Made by a program: the position numbers and the translations under genes. The notes under the pieces are model-generated. The model had not been told where the DNA came from and searched no databases. It saw only the letters and a list, made by a program, of their open reading frames with translations. Of a stretch of 64,000 nucleotides of DNA, positions 1 to 7,757 are shown one piece after another. The stretch spans positions 1 to 64,000 of the forward strand of contig CAZIEW010000017.1 of NCBI GenBank assembly GCA_964538515.1, in the 5' to 3' direction. The stretch's first letter is position 1. Every line of letters begins with the position of its first letter. The stretch comes from CALBZH01 sp964538515 (GTDB taxonomy: Bacteria; Desulfobacterota; Syntrophobacteria; Syntrophobacterales; Syntrophobacteraceae).

Positions 1-37
1 GAGCCTCGGCTTGGGTCAAACCTGGGCCAACTACACA

Positions 38-688
38 TCACGTGCTGAAGACCATCATGGTCACTGAGAGCGACGTGTCGTTGTCTCGAGAAAACCGAAA
101 GATGTCGTTCCATTTCTGCTGGGCCAATGCCACGGCACCGTGCTGCGTTTCCCGGTCGTAGAGTCCGTCCACGAGCACGCCATTCTCTCTCCGGCTCTGG
201 AGCCGGGTCATCAATGCGCTTGCTTCGGAGCTGCACCTGGTGATCTCACGGCTGATGAACTGATGCGCGGTGCGCAGCAGTTGATTCGCCGTGGGGTTGC
301 TGGGGAGCGTTCTGTCGATGGCGATAATGTCCCGGCTGATGGAGATGGACATGAGGCAGCGGCACAAATCTCGCGCAATGAGCCCCGTGATGTCAAAGTG
401 ACCCTGCTCGTGGCGGAGCAAGTCGTCCGTTTGGGCGGCTGCCTGTTTGAGCACCCATGTCCCCAGTGCACTGATCGTGACCGTGACCACGAACCTCCCG
501 GAAAAGACGGGCCGGTATTCGGTGCCGACCAGTCGGGTGGCATAGCCCGACGACGCATAGCTGGCTGACGTCATTGCCTGAAAGGGCGGCTGAGGCGAGT
601 GGCTCACCTTCCGAAAACTCGCCCAGGTCAGGTTGCGCGGGTAGCCGCTGAGCTTGGCCAATACTTCGGCGGTTGTTGGGATCGACAT
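38..688 (-). CDS. DUF922 family putative zinc metalloprotease
   Basis: The 216-residue protein matches what I know of the DUF922 family: a WASF-type segment near residue 22, the sequence LLRHEQGHFDI around residue 90 (HExxH-like metal site, here HEQGH), and a C-terminal YDRETQHG segment followed by a Q..W pattern. The family is predicted, not proven, to be a zinc peptidase. No clear signal peptide is visible. The ATG at 688 is preceded by a strong AAGGAGGGG ribosome site. The gene faces away from the U32 gene to its right, so the 280 bases between them must carry both promoters. Family assignment is fairly firm; substrate is unknown. Confidence 0.75.
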   Translation of the reverse strand: MSIPTTAEVLAKLSGYPRNLTWASFRKVSHSPQPPFQAMTSASYASSGYATRLVGTEYRPVFSGRFVVTVTISALGTWVLKQAAAQTDDLLRHEQGHFDITGLIARDLCRCLMSISISRDIIAIDRTLPSNPTANQLLRTAHQFISREITRCSSEASALMTRLQSRRENGVLVDGLYDRETQHGAVALAQQKWNDIFRFSRDNDTSLSVTMMVFST

Positions 689-968
689 GGCTGCAACCCC
701 TCCTTAGAATGTGGCCTCACCGGCCCGATGCGATTCGAATACAGCCTTGGCCTCACAGGAAATCCCCGTGTCTTCCGTCAATTGTATCGGGCAGAACCGA
801 TTAGACAATCCCAAACGCGCCATCGGATGCGATTCACGACCGCTGGAAGCTTCCGGCAACCGAGCTTGCGGTACCGCGCTCGTTGTCGCGCGGATGCCAC
901 GGGGCCTCTTCGCGATTATACTATGCCCGTAACCCTGACTCGAACCTGTGGAGAAAGGACGACGTGCC

Positions 969-2018
969 ATGCTCTTCAATGTCCCGGTGATTCCCGATGA
1001 CACTCTTGCACTCGTTTTGAATCGGCACGCCAGCTCGTTTTATTCCTGCTACTTCAGCCTTCATGCCGCGGGTGTCCATGACTGCAGGCACAAGCAGCGG
1101 CTCCTGGAAACCGATCGATGGATCGAGCTCTTGGGCTCCATCCGCATCCCGAGGAAGTATCTGCTCCTGAACAACCGCGCTCATGGGCATGGGGCTTACT
1201 TTGGCCGAGATCATCTGACGACGGTTGCTCAGAGTCTCTGCTCGATGTTGAGGGCCGGAGTTATCGACGGGATCGTGTTCGCCGATGCCTACTACCTGCA
1301 GGCCCTCTCGGATGCCGGGGGAGAGGAAGTCTCGCAGCTTCAGGCTGTCCCCAGCATCAACTGCCGGATGGAGAGCTGGGATCAAATCGCCGCCATGCTC
1401 GATTTCATCGAATCCACGCGGTTTCGCCTCCCGGAAGTCCTCCTCTTGGACCGATCCCTCAATCGCCGCATGGAGCAATTGGCGGCAGTCTCGGACCGCT
1501 GCCGGAAAGCTCTCCCCGGTGTGAGTCTCGAGCTTCTGGCTAATGAAGGTTGCCTTTACCGCTGCCCCTTCAAGCTGACCCACGATTGTCACATTTCCAT
1601 GGTGAACACGGGACAAGCCCTCGATACCCACCGGATCAACCGGGAGCTCGGATGCTTCCGGACGATTCAGTCCACTCCCTCCCGAGTTTTCAAATCGCCC
1701 TTCATCCGGCCCGAAGATGTCGGGGCTTACGAGCCTTACGTGGATGTGCTCAAACTGTGCGGTCGAACTCTCGGAGCTCCGTTTCTCCACAGGGTCATCG
1801 ACGCTTACCTGAAAGGTCGGTTCACCGGAAATCTTCTGGACCTGATGGATGCCATGGACGCAGCGGCACAGTGGCTGTATATCGAGAACGATCTGCTTCC
1901 TGCCGATTTTCTGCGGCTGCTCACATCGTGCTCCAAAACGTGCCGGGACTGTTCCACGTGCGAGGCGCTCGCGGCGCGCTGTGCAAAGCCCAGGGGATTC
2001 AGTCTCGAAAAACGCTGA
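969..2018 (+). CDS. U32-like TIM-barrel Fe-S protein (peptidase U32 / UbiV-like)
   Basis: The 349-residue protein resembles the U32 'peptidase' family, members of which (UbiU, UbiV, RlhA) bind a [4Fe-4S] cluster and catalyse oxygen-independent hydroxylations. Visible hallmarks are NEGCLYRCPF with C195 and C199, a following H..DC, the segment FIRPEDVGAYEPYVD and the terminal barrel-strand pattern KLCGRT. An unusual Cys-rich tail (CSKTCRDCSTC, then another C) could form a second metal site. An in-frame GTG lies at 948, but the ATG at 969 has GGAGAAAGGA at ideal spacing and was chosen. It starts a cluster with a radical SAM enzyme and an ABC transporter, so a biosynthetic or modifying role is more likely than proteolysis; that is inference. 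Confidence 0.7.
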   Translation: MLFNVPVIPDDTLALVLNRHASSFYSCYFSLHAAGVHDCRHKQRLLETDRWIELLGSIRIPRKYLLLNNRAHGHGAYFGRDHLTTVAQSLCSMLRAGVIDGIVFADAYYLQALSDAGGEEVSQLQAVPSINCRMESWDQIAAMLDFIESTRFRLPEVLLLDRSLNRRMEQLAAVSDRCRKALPGVSLELLANEGCLYRCPFKLTHDCHISMVNTGQALDTHRINRELGCFRTIQSTPSRVFKSPFIRPEDVGAYEPYVDVLKLCGRTLGAPFLHRVIDAYLKGRFTGNLLDLMDAMDAAAQWLYIENDLLPADFLRLLTSCSKTCRDCSTCEALAARCAKPRGFSLEKR

Positions 2019-2091
2019 ACCGACGCCATGTCGGTCATCGCCCTTGATACAAGCTCGATCTACCTTTATCGATGGAAGGAAGAATCAGAGG

Positions 2092-3129
2092 ATGAGCTGG
2101 CGCATTGTCCACCGAATTGACGAGATCCTGACCAAGGCAGCCGACGGCGACGGCATTACGAGAGACGAAGCGCTCGAGCTGATGCATGTGCCGGTCCACT
2201 CCAGGGAATTCTACGCCCTCTTGCAGACTGCGAGCCAGTTGTCCCACCAGAGCTTCGGAGACAAGGGTGAGATCCACTTTCACATCGGCGTCAACGTGGA
2301 GCCCTGTCCCATGGACTGCGGATTCTGCTCCCTCACGCAGCGGGCAGGCATTTTCAGGGAGCGGCAGGAGTTTTCCGAGGAGCAGATCCTTCTCTGGGCC
2401 AAGACAGCCGAAGCGCAATCGGCGGATGCCCTGAACCTCATGACCACGGGAGCTTTCCCATTTGAGCGGCTCCTCGAAATCGGCCGCATGCTCAAGCGGG
2501 AAGTGGCCGTGCCTCTGGTCGCCAACACGCGGGACATCGACCATCGGGAAGGGGAAATGCTGCTGGATGCCGGGTTCGTCGGTTTTTACCATGCGGTGCG
2601 CCTCGGAGAGGGGCGGGACACGCCCTTCAACCCGAAAAGGCGCATTCGCACCATCCGCGTTCTCAACGATGTGGGGCTGCTCTGGATGAACTGCGTCGAG
2701 CCCGTCGGTCCGGAGCACGACATCGAAGAGATCGTCGATCTCATGGTGCTTGCGCGCACCTTCGGTGCCGTTTACAGTGGTGCCATGCGACGCATCAATT
2801 TCCCTGGCTCTCCCATGGAGCCCTATGGCATGGTGAGCGAGCTCGATCTCGCCAGGATCGTGGCCGTCAGCCGGCTCGTCATGGGAACCGTTCCGAAGGC
2901 CCATTGCACGCATGAGCCCCACACCACTTCCCTGTTGGCGGGAGCAAACCTCCTCTTCCCCGAGGCGGGATCCAGCCCCAGAGATGAACGGGCGGACAGC
3001 AGCCATGGCATCGGAAGGGGTGTGGACGAATGCTCGCGCATGCTTCGGGAAACGGGATGGAAGCCCGAGGCGGTTTCGAATTGCTTCAAACCAGTCAATG
3101 GATTCCAATCTGAAAACCTGCCGAAATGA
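2092..3129 (+). CDS. Radical SAM protein, BioB/HydE-like
   Basis: The 345-residue protein has the radical SAM motif CX3CX2C (C72, C76, C79 in EPCPMDCGFC) and a biotin-synthase-like C-terminal region with GANLLFPEAGSSPRDE. Length and order agree with the BioB/HydE/PylB/HmdB group. Real biotin synthase is unlikely to be the role, because the neighbours are a U32-like protein and an ABC transporter and no other bio gene is present; it may build or modify a cofactor precursor (inference). ATG at 2092 follows GGAAGGA; the open frame extends far upstream, but the earlier part overlaps the U32 gene and is not family-like. Exact reaction cannot be read from sequence. Confidence 0.75.
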   Translation: MSWRIVHRIDEILTKAADGDGITRDEALELMHVPVHSREFYALLQTASQLSHQSFGDKGEIHFHIGVNVEPCPMDCGFCSLTQRAGIFRERQEFSEEQILLWAKTAEAQSADALNLMTTGAFPFERLLEIGRMLKREVAVPLVANTRDIDHREGEMLLDAGFVGFYHAVRLGEGRDTPFNPKRRIRTIRVLNDVGLLWMNCVEPVGPEHDIEEIVDLMVLARTFGAVYSGAMRRINFPGSPMEPYGMVSELDLARIVAVSRLVMGTVPKAHCTHEPHTTSLLAGANLLFPEAGSSPRDERADSSHGIGRGVDECSRMLRETGWKPEAVSNCFKPVNGFQSENLPK

Positions 3130-3205
3130 TGCTCTTTGGGGGGAGCGTCGATGCGGCCATGCTCTCATGCGGCCTTGGACAACAACGAGCGCGGAGAAAT
3201 CTGCA

Positions 3206-4186
3206 ATGATGACAAGTATCGCCAAGCTCCGGAGCGCATTCCTTTTCAGCCTGATCGCTTCTCTGGTGTGGGCCCCGTGGGCAGCAGCGGAGGAGCTCAA
3301 GGTCGGAACGTGGAAGACGGCACAGACGATTCAGCCGTTCTTCTACGGACAGTTCCTAGGCGGCAAAGCGAATGTGACCGTCTTCCCGTTCACCAACCCG
3401 GCGGACCAGAAGACGGCCTTGCTGGCCGGCAGTCTGGACATGTGCGGAACGACCCTCGCGCATGCCATTCAGTCCGCGTCCCAGGGACAACCGGTGGTGG
3501 TGGTTGCGTCGCTGTGCAACAAGTGCTCGGCCTTGGTGGCGCGGAAGGACGGAGCGGTCGACGCGGTCGCGGACCTCAGGGGAAAGAAGATCGGGTATGT
3601 TCCCGGAACGATGCATGAAATCCTGCTTCGGGAGGTCTTGACGCGAAACGGGCTCTCCCCCGAAAAGGACGTGACGCTGGTGCGGGTGGATTTTTTCGAT
3701 ATGGGCACGGCGCTCGCCGCGGGGAATATCGATGCTTTTCTGTCTGGCGAGCCATTCCCTTCCCTGGCCGTGGACAAAGGATATGGAAGAATCCTCGCCT
3801 CCCCCTACTTCGATGAAAGCGTCGGCACGATCAACGCCGGCATGCTGGTCCGGCGGAGGACGATCACCGAAAACCCCGAGCAAGTTTACCGCCTGGTGCT
3901 GGCCCACGCCAGAGCGACCCTCCACCTGAACGCCCACCGGGAGGAATGGCTCAAGCGGGCAGCGGAATTCGGAACCCCCTTGCATGTCCTCGAGAAGGCC
4001 GCCGACAACATGGAGCTCGCCTGGGACATGGACGAGACGTACATCAAGCGAGCCCGCGCTCTGGGAGAGCGCATGCAGAGCCTAGGGGTCATTCAGGGGC
4101 AGCCGGATTATGCGGGGCTCTTCGATCTGTCCTTCGTGAAGCGGGCCAGGGAAGAATTGAGCCCGCCGGCTCCCGGTGGTCAGTGA
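3206..4186 (+). CDS. ABC transporter substrate-binding protein, NMT1/SsuA-like
   Basis: The 326-residue protein has an N-terminal signal peptide (MMTSIAK, hydrophobic core, cleavage near AAAEE) and a periplasmic binding fold of the SsuA/ThiY/NMT1 type, with the typical segments LRGKKIGYVPGTMHE and GNIDAFLSGEPFP. It would bind the substrate in the periplasm and hand it to the permease that follows. Two cysteines in CNKC near residue 100 are uncommon in this family and might contact a metal or thiol ligand. Start 3206 uses GGAG about ten bases upstream. The ligand is not recognisable: sulfonate, thiamine-pyrimidine or a product linked to the upstream radical SAM enzyme are all possible. Confidence 0.8.
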   Translation: MMTSIAKLRSAFLFSLIASLVWAPWAAAEELKVGTWKTAQTIQPFFYGQFLGGKANVTVFPFTNPADQKTALLAGSLDMCGTTLAHAIQSASQGQPVVVVASLCNKCSALVARKDGAVDAVADLRGKKIGYVPGTMHEILLREVLTRNGLSPEKDVTLVRVDFFDMGTALAAGNIDAFLSGEPFPSLAVDKGYGRILASPYFDESVGTINAGMLVRRRTITENPEQVYRLVLAHARATLHLNAHREEWLKRAAEFGTPLHVLEKAADNMELAWDMDETYIKRARALGERMQSLGVIQGQPDYAGLFDLSFVKRAREELSPPAPGGQ

Positions 4187-4187
4187 C

Positions 4188-4985
4188 ATGCGCGGCGTTG
4201 CGCGAAAGCTATCTCCCGGCCTGCTGCCATGGGTGATTCCCATTGCGTGCGTGGGCGCCTGGCTCGCCGTGAGCCAGACGGGGCTGGTCCCATCCTACCT
4301 GCTCCCCCATCCCAAGGAAGTCGCGACCGCCGGATACCACTACGTCTTCGCCACGCCGGGAAGCGCTCCGTACGCGGGGCGATTCCCGGGTGACCTCCTT
4401 GCGAGCTTGACCCGCGTCGGGTGCGGGTTCCTGATCGCCGTCCTCCTGGGCCTCCCGCTCGGCGTCCTTTCCGGCCGCCTCCCTGCCGTCCAGCGGCTGC
4501 TCGGAGCCTCCATCAACGGACTTCGCGCCGTACCCGGTATCAGCTGGCTCCCTTTGGCCATGGTCTGGTTCGGCATCGGCACCAAAACGACGCTCTTCCT
4601 GGTGGCGCTGGCCGCTTTCTTTCCCATCTATCTCAACGCAGCCGCCGGCGCCAGGCAGGTCGACCCGCTGCTCCTGCAGGCGGGTGCCATGATGGGGGTG
4701 AGCCGATCCCGCCTGGTGCTCGCGATCCTCTTCCCCGCCGCCATGTCCCACATTCTGACCGGACTCCGGCTGGGCCTCGGCATTTCCTGGGCCTACCTGG
4801 TCCTGGGGGAGCTTTCCGGGGTCCCGAACGGTCTCGGGGCCGTGATCATGGACGCCCGGATGGTCGGGCGGATCGACCTGATTGTGGTGGGGATCATCCT
4901 CATCGCAGCCATCGGCCGCATGAGCGACCAGCTGCTCAAAACCTTCATGCGAGCCTGCTTCAAGAGCGCGAGGAGAATGGCATGA
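4188..4985 (+). CDS. ABC transporter permease, SsuC/TauC-like
   Basis: The 265-residue membrane protein has about six hydrophobic segments and the permease coupling loop (GAMMGVSRSRLVLAILFPAA) of the BPD_transp_1 family that contacts the ATPase. It also has the family-typical segments RAVPGISWLPLAMVWFGIG and GLRLGLGISW. It begins one base after the binding-protein stop; an in-frame GTG at 4176 would give an 11-base overlap and cannot be excluded. It overlaps the ATPase gene by four bases (ATGA), indicating translational coupling. Together the three genes form a complete nitrate/sulfonate/taurine-class importer. Confidence 0.87.
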   Translation: MRGVARKLSPGLLPWVIPIACVGAWLAVSQTGLVPSYLLPHPKEVATAGYHYVFATPGSAPYAGRFPGDLLASLTRVGCGFLIAVLLGLPLGVLSGRLPAVQRLLGASINGLRAVPGISWLPLAMVWFGIGTKTTLFLVALAAFFPIYLNAAAGARQVDPLLLQAGAMMGVSRSRLVLAILFPAAMSHILTGLRLGLGISWAYLVLGELSGVPNGLGAVIMDARMVGRIDLIVVGIILIAAIGRMSDQLLKTFMRACFKSARRMA

Positions 4986-5782
4986 CCGACGCCAGGCCAT
5001 TTCTGCGCAGCGTGATTGCCCCCGCACCCGATGGAGGCGGGACTCTCCTCGAGGTCAAGAACCTGGGCAAGGTCTTCCAATGGAACGCTTCCTCGAAGCG
5101 CGTCCTGGAAGGGATCACCTTTGACGTCACGCGGGGGGAGCTCGTCTGTCTCCTCGGCCGGAGCGGGTGCGGGAAGACCACCCTCCTGAAGATCCTCGCC
5201 GGATTCATCACGCCCACTTCTGGGGACGCCCTGGTCGAGGGAGAGCGCATCTCGCACCCCGGACCCGACCGGTGTGTGGTTTTTCAGGAGGATGCCCTTT
5301 TCGGCTGGCTTACGGTTGCGGAAAACATCGCCTTCGGCCTCAAGGCTCAAAAGATGCCCAGGGCTGCCATCGACCGGGAAGTGGACCGTTACCTCGACCT
5401 GGTTGGCCTGACCGATTTCAGGGGATACCTGCCGCGAGAGATTTCAGGCGGGATGAAGCAGAGAGTCTCCCTGGCGCGCGTGCTCATCTTGAAGCCAAAG
5501 ATTCTTCTCATGGATGAGCCGTTCGGCGCCCTGGATTCCCAGACTCGCGAAGCGATGCAGGACCTCCTGCTTCAGCTCTGGAGGGAGCTTTCGATCACCA
5601 TCGTCTTCGTGACCCACGACGTGGACGAAGCCCTGCTGCTCGCGGATCGGATCCTTGTCATGGACAGGAGCCCAGGGAGGATCCGGAAGGATCTGCGCGT
5701 GCCCTTGAGCCGTCCGAGAGCACGGGACGAAAGCGAATTTCTCTCAATGAGCCGCGAGCTTCGACTTTCGCTGCGTTTTTGA
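4982..5782 (+). CDS. ABC transporter ATP-binding protein, SsuB/TauB-like
   Basis: The 266-residue ATPase has Walker A GRSGCGKTT (G59-T67), a Q-loop in VVFQEDALF, the signature SGGMKQR, Walker B ILLMDEPFGALD and the switch histidine in VTHDVDEA. It powers the importer formed with the two preceding genes. The start overlaps the permease stop by four bases. The C-terminus ends shortly after the D-loop/H-loop domain, as usual for SsuB/TauB-class subunits; there is no extra regulatory domain. It is the last gene of the five-gene cluster, which ends facing a convergent minus-strand gene. Confidence 0.92.
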   Translation: MTDARPFLRSVIAPAPDGGGTLLEVKNLGKVFQWNASSKRVLEGITFDVTRGELVCLLGRSGCGKTTLLKILAGFITPTSGDALVEGERISHPGPDRCVVFQEDALFGWLTVAENIAFGLKAQKMPRAAIDREVDRYLDLVGLTDFRGYLPREISGGMKQRVSLARVLILKPKILLMDEPFGALDSQTREAMQDLLLQLWRELSITIVFVTHDVDEALLLADRILVMDRSPGRIRKDLRVPLSRPRARDESEFLSMSRELRLSLRF

Positions 5783-5908
5783 AAGCGAAGCGGGCGATGA
5801 TCTTCATGAGAGCCATCTCCCGGTTGGCAATCCCCGTTCGCAGCCACCTCACTTGCCACGCGCAGCATTCCCTTTCCACGAGGACTCTTCAGGATTTCTC
5901 GCTCTTTG

Positions 5909-6274
5909 TCATTTCAGCCTGAACGTGTACTCTCCGTTTGTAGCGTGGCCGTCGCGGCTCACCACGCTCCACGCGACGCGATAGACGCCCGGTTTCAGCG
6001 GGAAAAGAGTGACCTCCAGAAGAGTCGAGGCCGAAGGGTCGACGTGTCCGTCCCCCGTGTCCACCTGCCGCCCGTTTGCGTCGTAGACGCGCAGCGTGCT
6101 GGAGGCTGGATCGAGCGCCCCATCAAACCAGATCCGAACGTGTTGGGGAGACGCGGTAACGACTTCCCCAACCTTGGGGATGCTCCGAGTGGGAAAGGTG
6201 TGCCCCCAAGTCGGGGCGGCCCCGAGTGCCATCATCAGGAGCGCACCACAAACATGGAGCCTGAATGCACGCAT
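5909..6274 (-). CDS. copC: CopC-domain periplasmic copper-binding protein
   Basis: The 121-residue protein has a signal peptide (hydrophobic core LLMMALGAAP) predicted to be cut just before GHTFP, leaving a His near the mature N-terminus. The rest is a CopC/YobA-type domain with KPGVYRVAWSVVSRDGHATNGEYTF; the Asp-Gly-His of that segment and the N-terminal His are the usual copper ligands. It lacks the CopD membrane part. The start at 6274 follows AGGAGGG; longer in-frame extensions run into the upstream gene. It lies 11 bases behind the beta-barrel-like gene and is probably co-transcribed with it. Confidence 0.8.
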   Translation of the reverse strand: MRAFRLHVCGALLMMALGAAPTWGHTFPTRSIPKVGEVVTASPQHVRIWFDGALDPASSTLRVYDANGRQVDTGDGHVDPSASTLLEVTLFPLKPGVYRVAWSVVSRDGHATNGEYTFRLK

Positions 6275-6285
6275 GGGCTTCCCTC

Positions 6286-7254
6286 CTAGCGGCCGAACAG
6301 GGGCTTCCCCAGGCTGTTCGGAAAAAGATCGTCGATGAACACGTGGACCAGCCCAAGGACGCCCACGTTGTGGCCGGTTTTGCCGTTGGTGGGAATCCGG
6401 GCTTCGATGCCGAGCTGCACGTACTTGCCGAACCAAATGATGCCCGGGTTCACGTACCCGGTGGTCTCACCCGCGCAACCGCGCCCCAGGCAGGTTTCGA
6501 ACGGAAATTCCACAAGGAGAATCGTTCGATCCAGGGGCGTTGGCAGTCCCACATCTTTCACATGGGACTGAAGGTACTGGAGGCTGTACTGCAAGGTGAA
6601 TCCCCAGCTGAAGGTGATGGGGTTGTTCTCCACATCCCGGTCGACGTCACCCGTTGCAGGGTCACGGGTCACGGTCACCGTATTCGCTCGCGTCGGGAAA
6701 TTCACGCCGAAGGCGCCCGTCACGGCGAACGGCTTGAGATACCGGGCCGACTCCGGAAGGTCCCCGAAGCCCTTACCGAAAAACGCCATCGGGGTCCAAG
6801 TCGAGAAGGAATCCGCATCGACCTTTCGGTCTCCCGTCCCCCCGATTTCCGCGTCCACGCCGACGGAAAGCAAGGCTTCATGCGCTGCGCTCGTCAAGAA
6901 CCGGTATTTGGCCCCGACTTCCAGATTTCCGAACCCAGTCCTGGTCTTCTCTCCATCCGGTTTGACGCTCCGCACCGCATCGCCGATCTCAATGCCGAAT
7001 TCGGGCGTGATCCTCTTCGCGTAGTCAAAGGAAATCTCCGTGCTCGTTCCATCAAGCTCTTTGATGTGGCTGGTGAGAAGGGAAAGCTCGTCCGAGGCGA
7101 AGGGGTCGTCCACCGCGAGGGTCGTTGGAAAGAAGCGGTTTCCGGCAACTCCATGGGCGAGAGTCGGATGCGGGCTCAGGAGTAGGAGCAAGGCGCCGAG
7201 GACCAGGCAACCAGCCTTCTGCGACGGTGAGCCTTCTGTCAGCAGCTTGACCAT
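6286..7254 (-). CDS. Secreted beta-barrel-like protein of unknown function
   Basis: The 322-residue protein has a signal peptide (LGALLLLLSPHPTLAHG) and many alternating strands ending in aromatic residues, with a final FGR, suggesting an outer-membrane barrel. Segments such as GFGNLEVGAKYRFL and NVGVLGLVHVFIDDLF are barrel-like. I do not recognise a named family. ATG 7254 follows GGAGGA. It precedes the copC-like gene in the same direction, so a role in metal passage across the outer membrane is possible but not shown. A single Cys pair (FETCLGRGC) is present. Confidence 0.6.
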   Translation of the reverse strand: MVKLLTEGSPSQKAGCLVLGALLLLLSPHPTLAHGVAGNRFFPTTLAVDDPFASDELSLLTSHIKELDGTSTEISFDYAKRITPEFGIEIGDAVRSVKPDGEKTRTGFGNLEVGAKYRFLTSAAHEALLSVGVDAEIGGTGDRKVDADSFSTWTPMAFFGKGFGDLPESARYLKPFAVTGAFGVNFPTRANTVTVTRDPATGDVDRDVENNPITFSWGFTLQYSLQYLQSHVKDVGLPTPLDRTILLVEFPFETCLGRGCAGETTGYVNPGIIWFGKYVQLGIEARIPTNGKTGHNVGVLGLVHVFIDDLFPNSLGKPLFGR

Positions 7255-7757
7255 GAATTCCTCCTGTTTGGTTTCTGCGCGATCGGTGGGGAACGGCGGC
7301 GCAATCGCCACGACTCGCGTACGCACAAGCTGAATTACTTGTATTCAATAGCATCCACCACGCGTGATGAACATCAGGAAATTCCTGTTTTCGAACATCG
7401 AAATGGATGAACGTTACGTACGTGTCGCGCCCTCCTGCGCAAGGCGGTAGGGTGGTAAGGCGACATCGTCGATGGTTGAAGCATCGAAGAGGCTCGATCT
7501 TTTTTCGGAGCGGGTTTTTAGGTGGCGAGAGCGGCGCCGACGTTGTAAGATCATATTCCCTTCGGATATCACTCAAGCATGGATCGTGAACTGCCATTTT
7601 TTTCGTTGTACGGCGTCCTTTCAGGCGATCGGCAGAGGAGGCTTCCATGGCTTCCAGGCACGCAGCATGCCGGACCGGAAGGATTCCCGCTATGGTTCAC
7701 CATGGTTTGGGTGGCCGGTGCATCTGTTGGACCTTGAGCCCTTGAGGAGGCCGCGCC
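7255..7757. other. Divergent intergenic region, about 500 bases
   Basis: No convincing gene. It must hold the promoters of the divergent beta-barrel-like and PAS-kinase genes. A short hairpin ATCGA/TCGAT followed by a run of Ts lies near 7487-7507. A sigma-54-like site is listed separately at 7655-7671. Ribosome site GAGGAGG of the kinase is at 7743-7749. Confidence 0.5.
7655..7671 (+). promoter_or_regulatory. Candidate sigma-54 promoter for the PAS/GAF kinase
   Basis: CAGGCACGCAGCATGCC has GG and GC separated by ten bases and the GGCACG core; the -12 element reads ATGC instead of TTGC. It lies about 90 bases upstream of the kinase start. Sequence match only. Confidence 0.35.

Noticed and set aside
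2092..3129. True biotin synthase
   Set aside because: No bio genes nearby and the context is a transporter and a U32 protein; only the family, not the reaction, can be stated.
2035..3300. Long minus-strand frame opposite the radical SAM gene
   Set aside because: Shadow of a high-GC gene; the plus strand has clear motifs in another frame.
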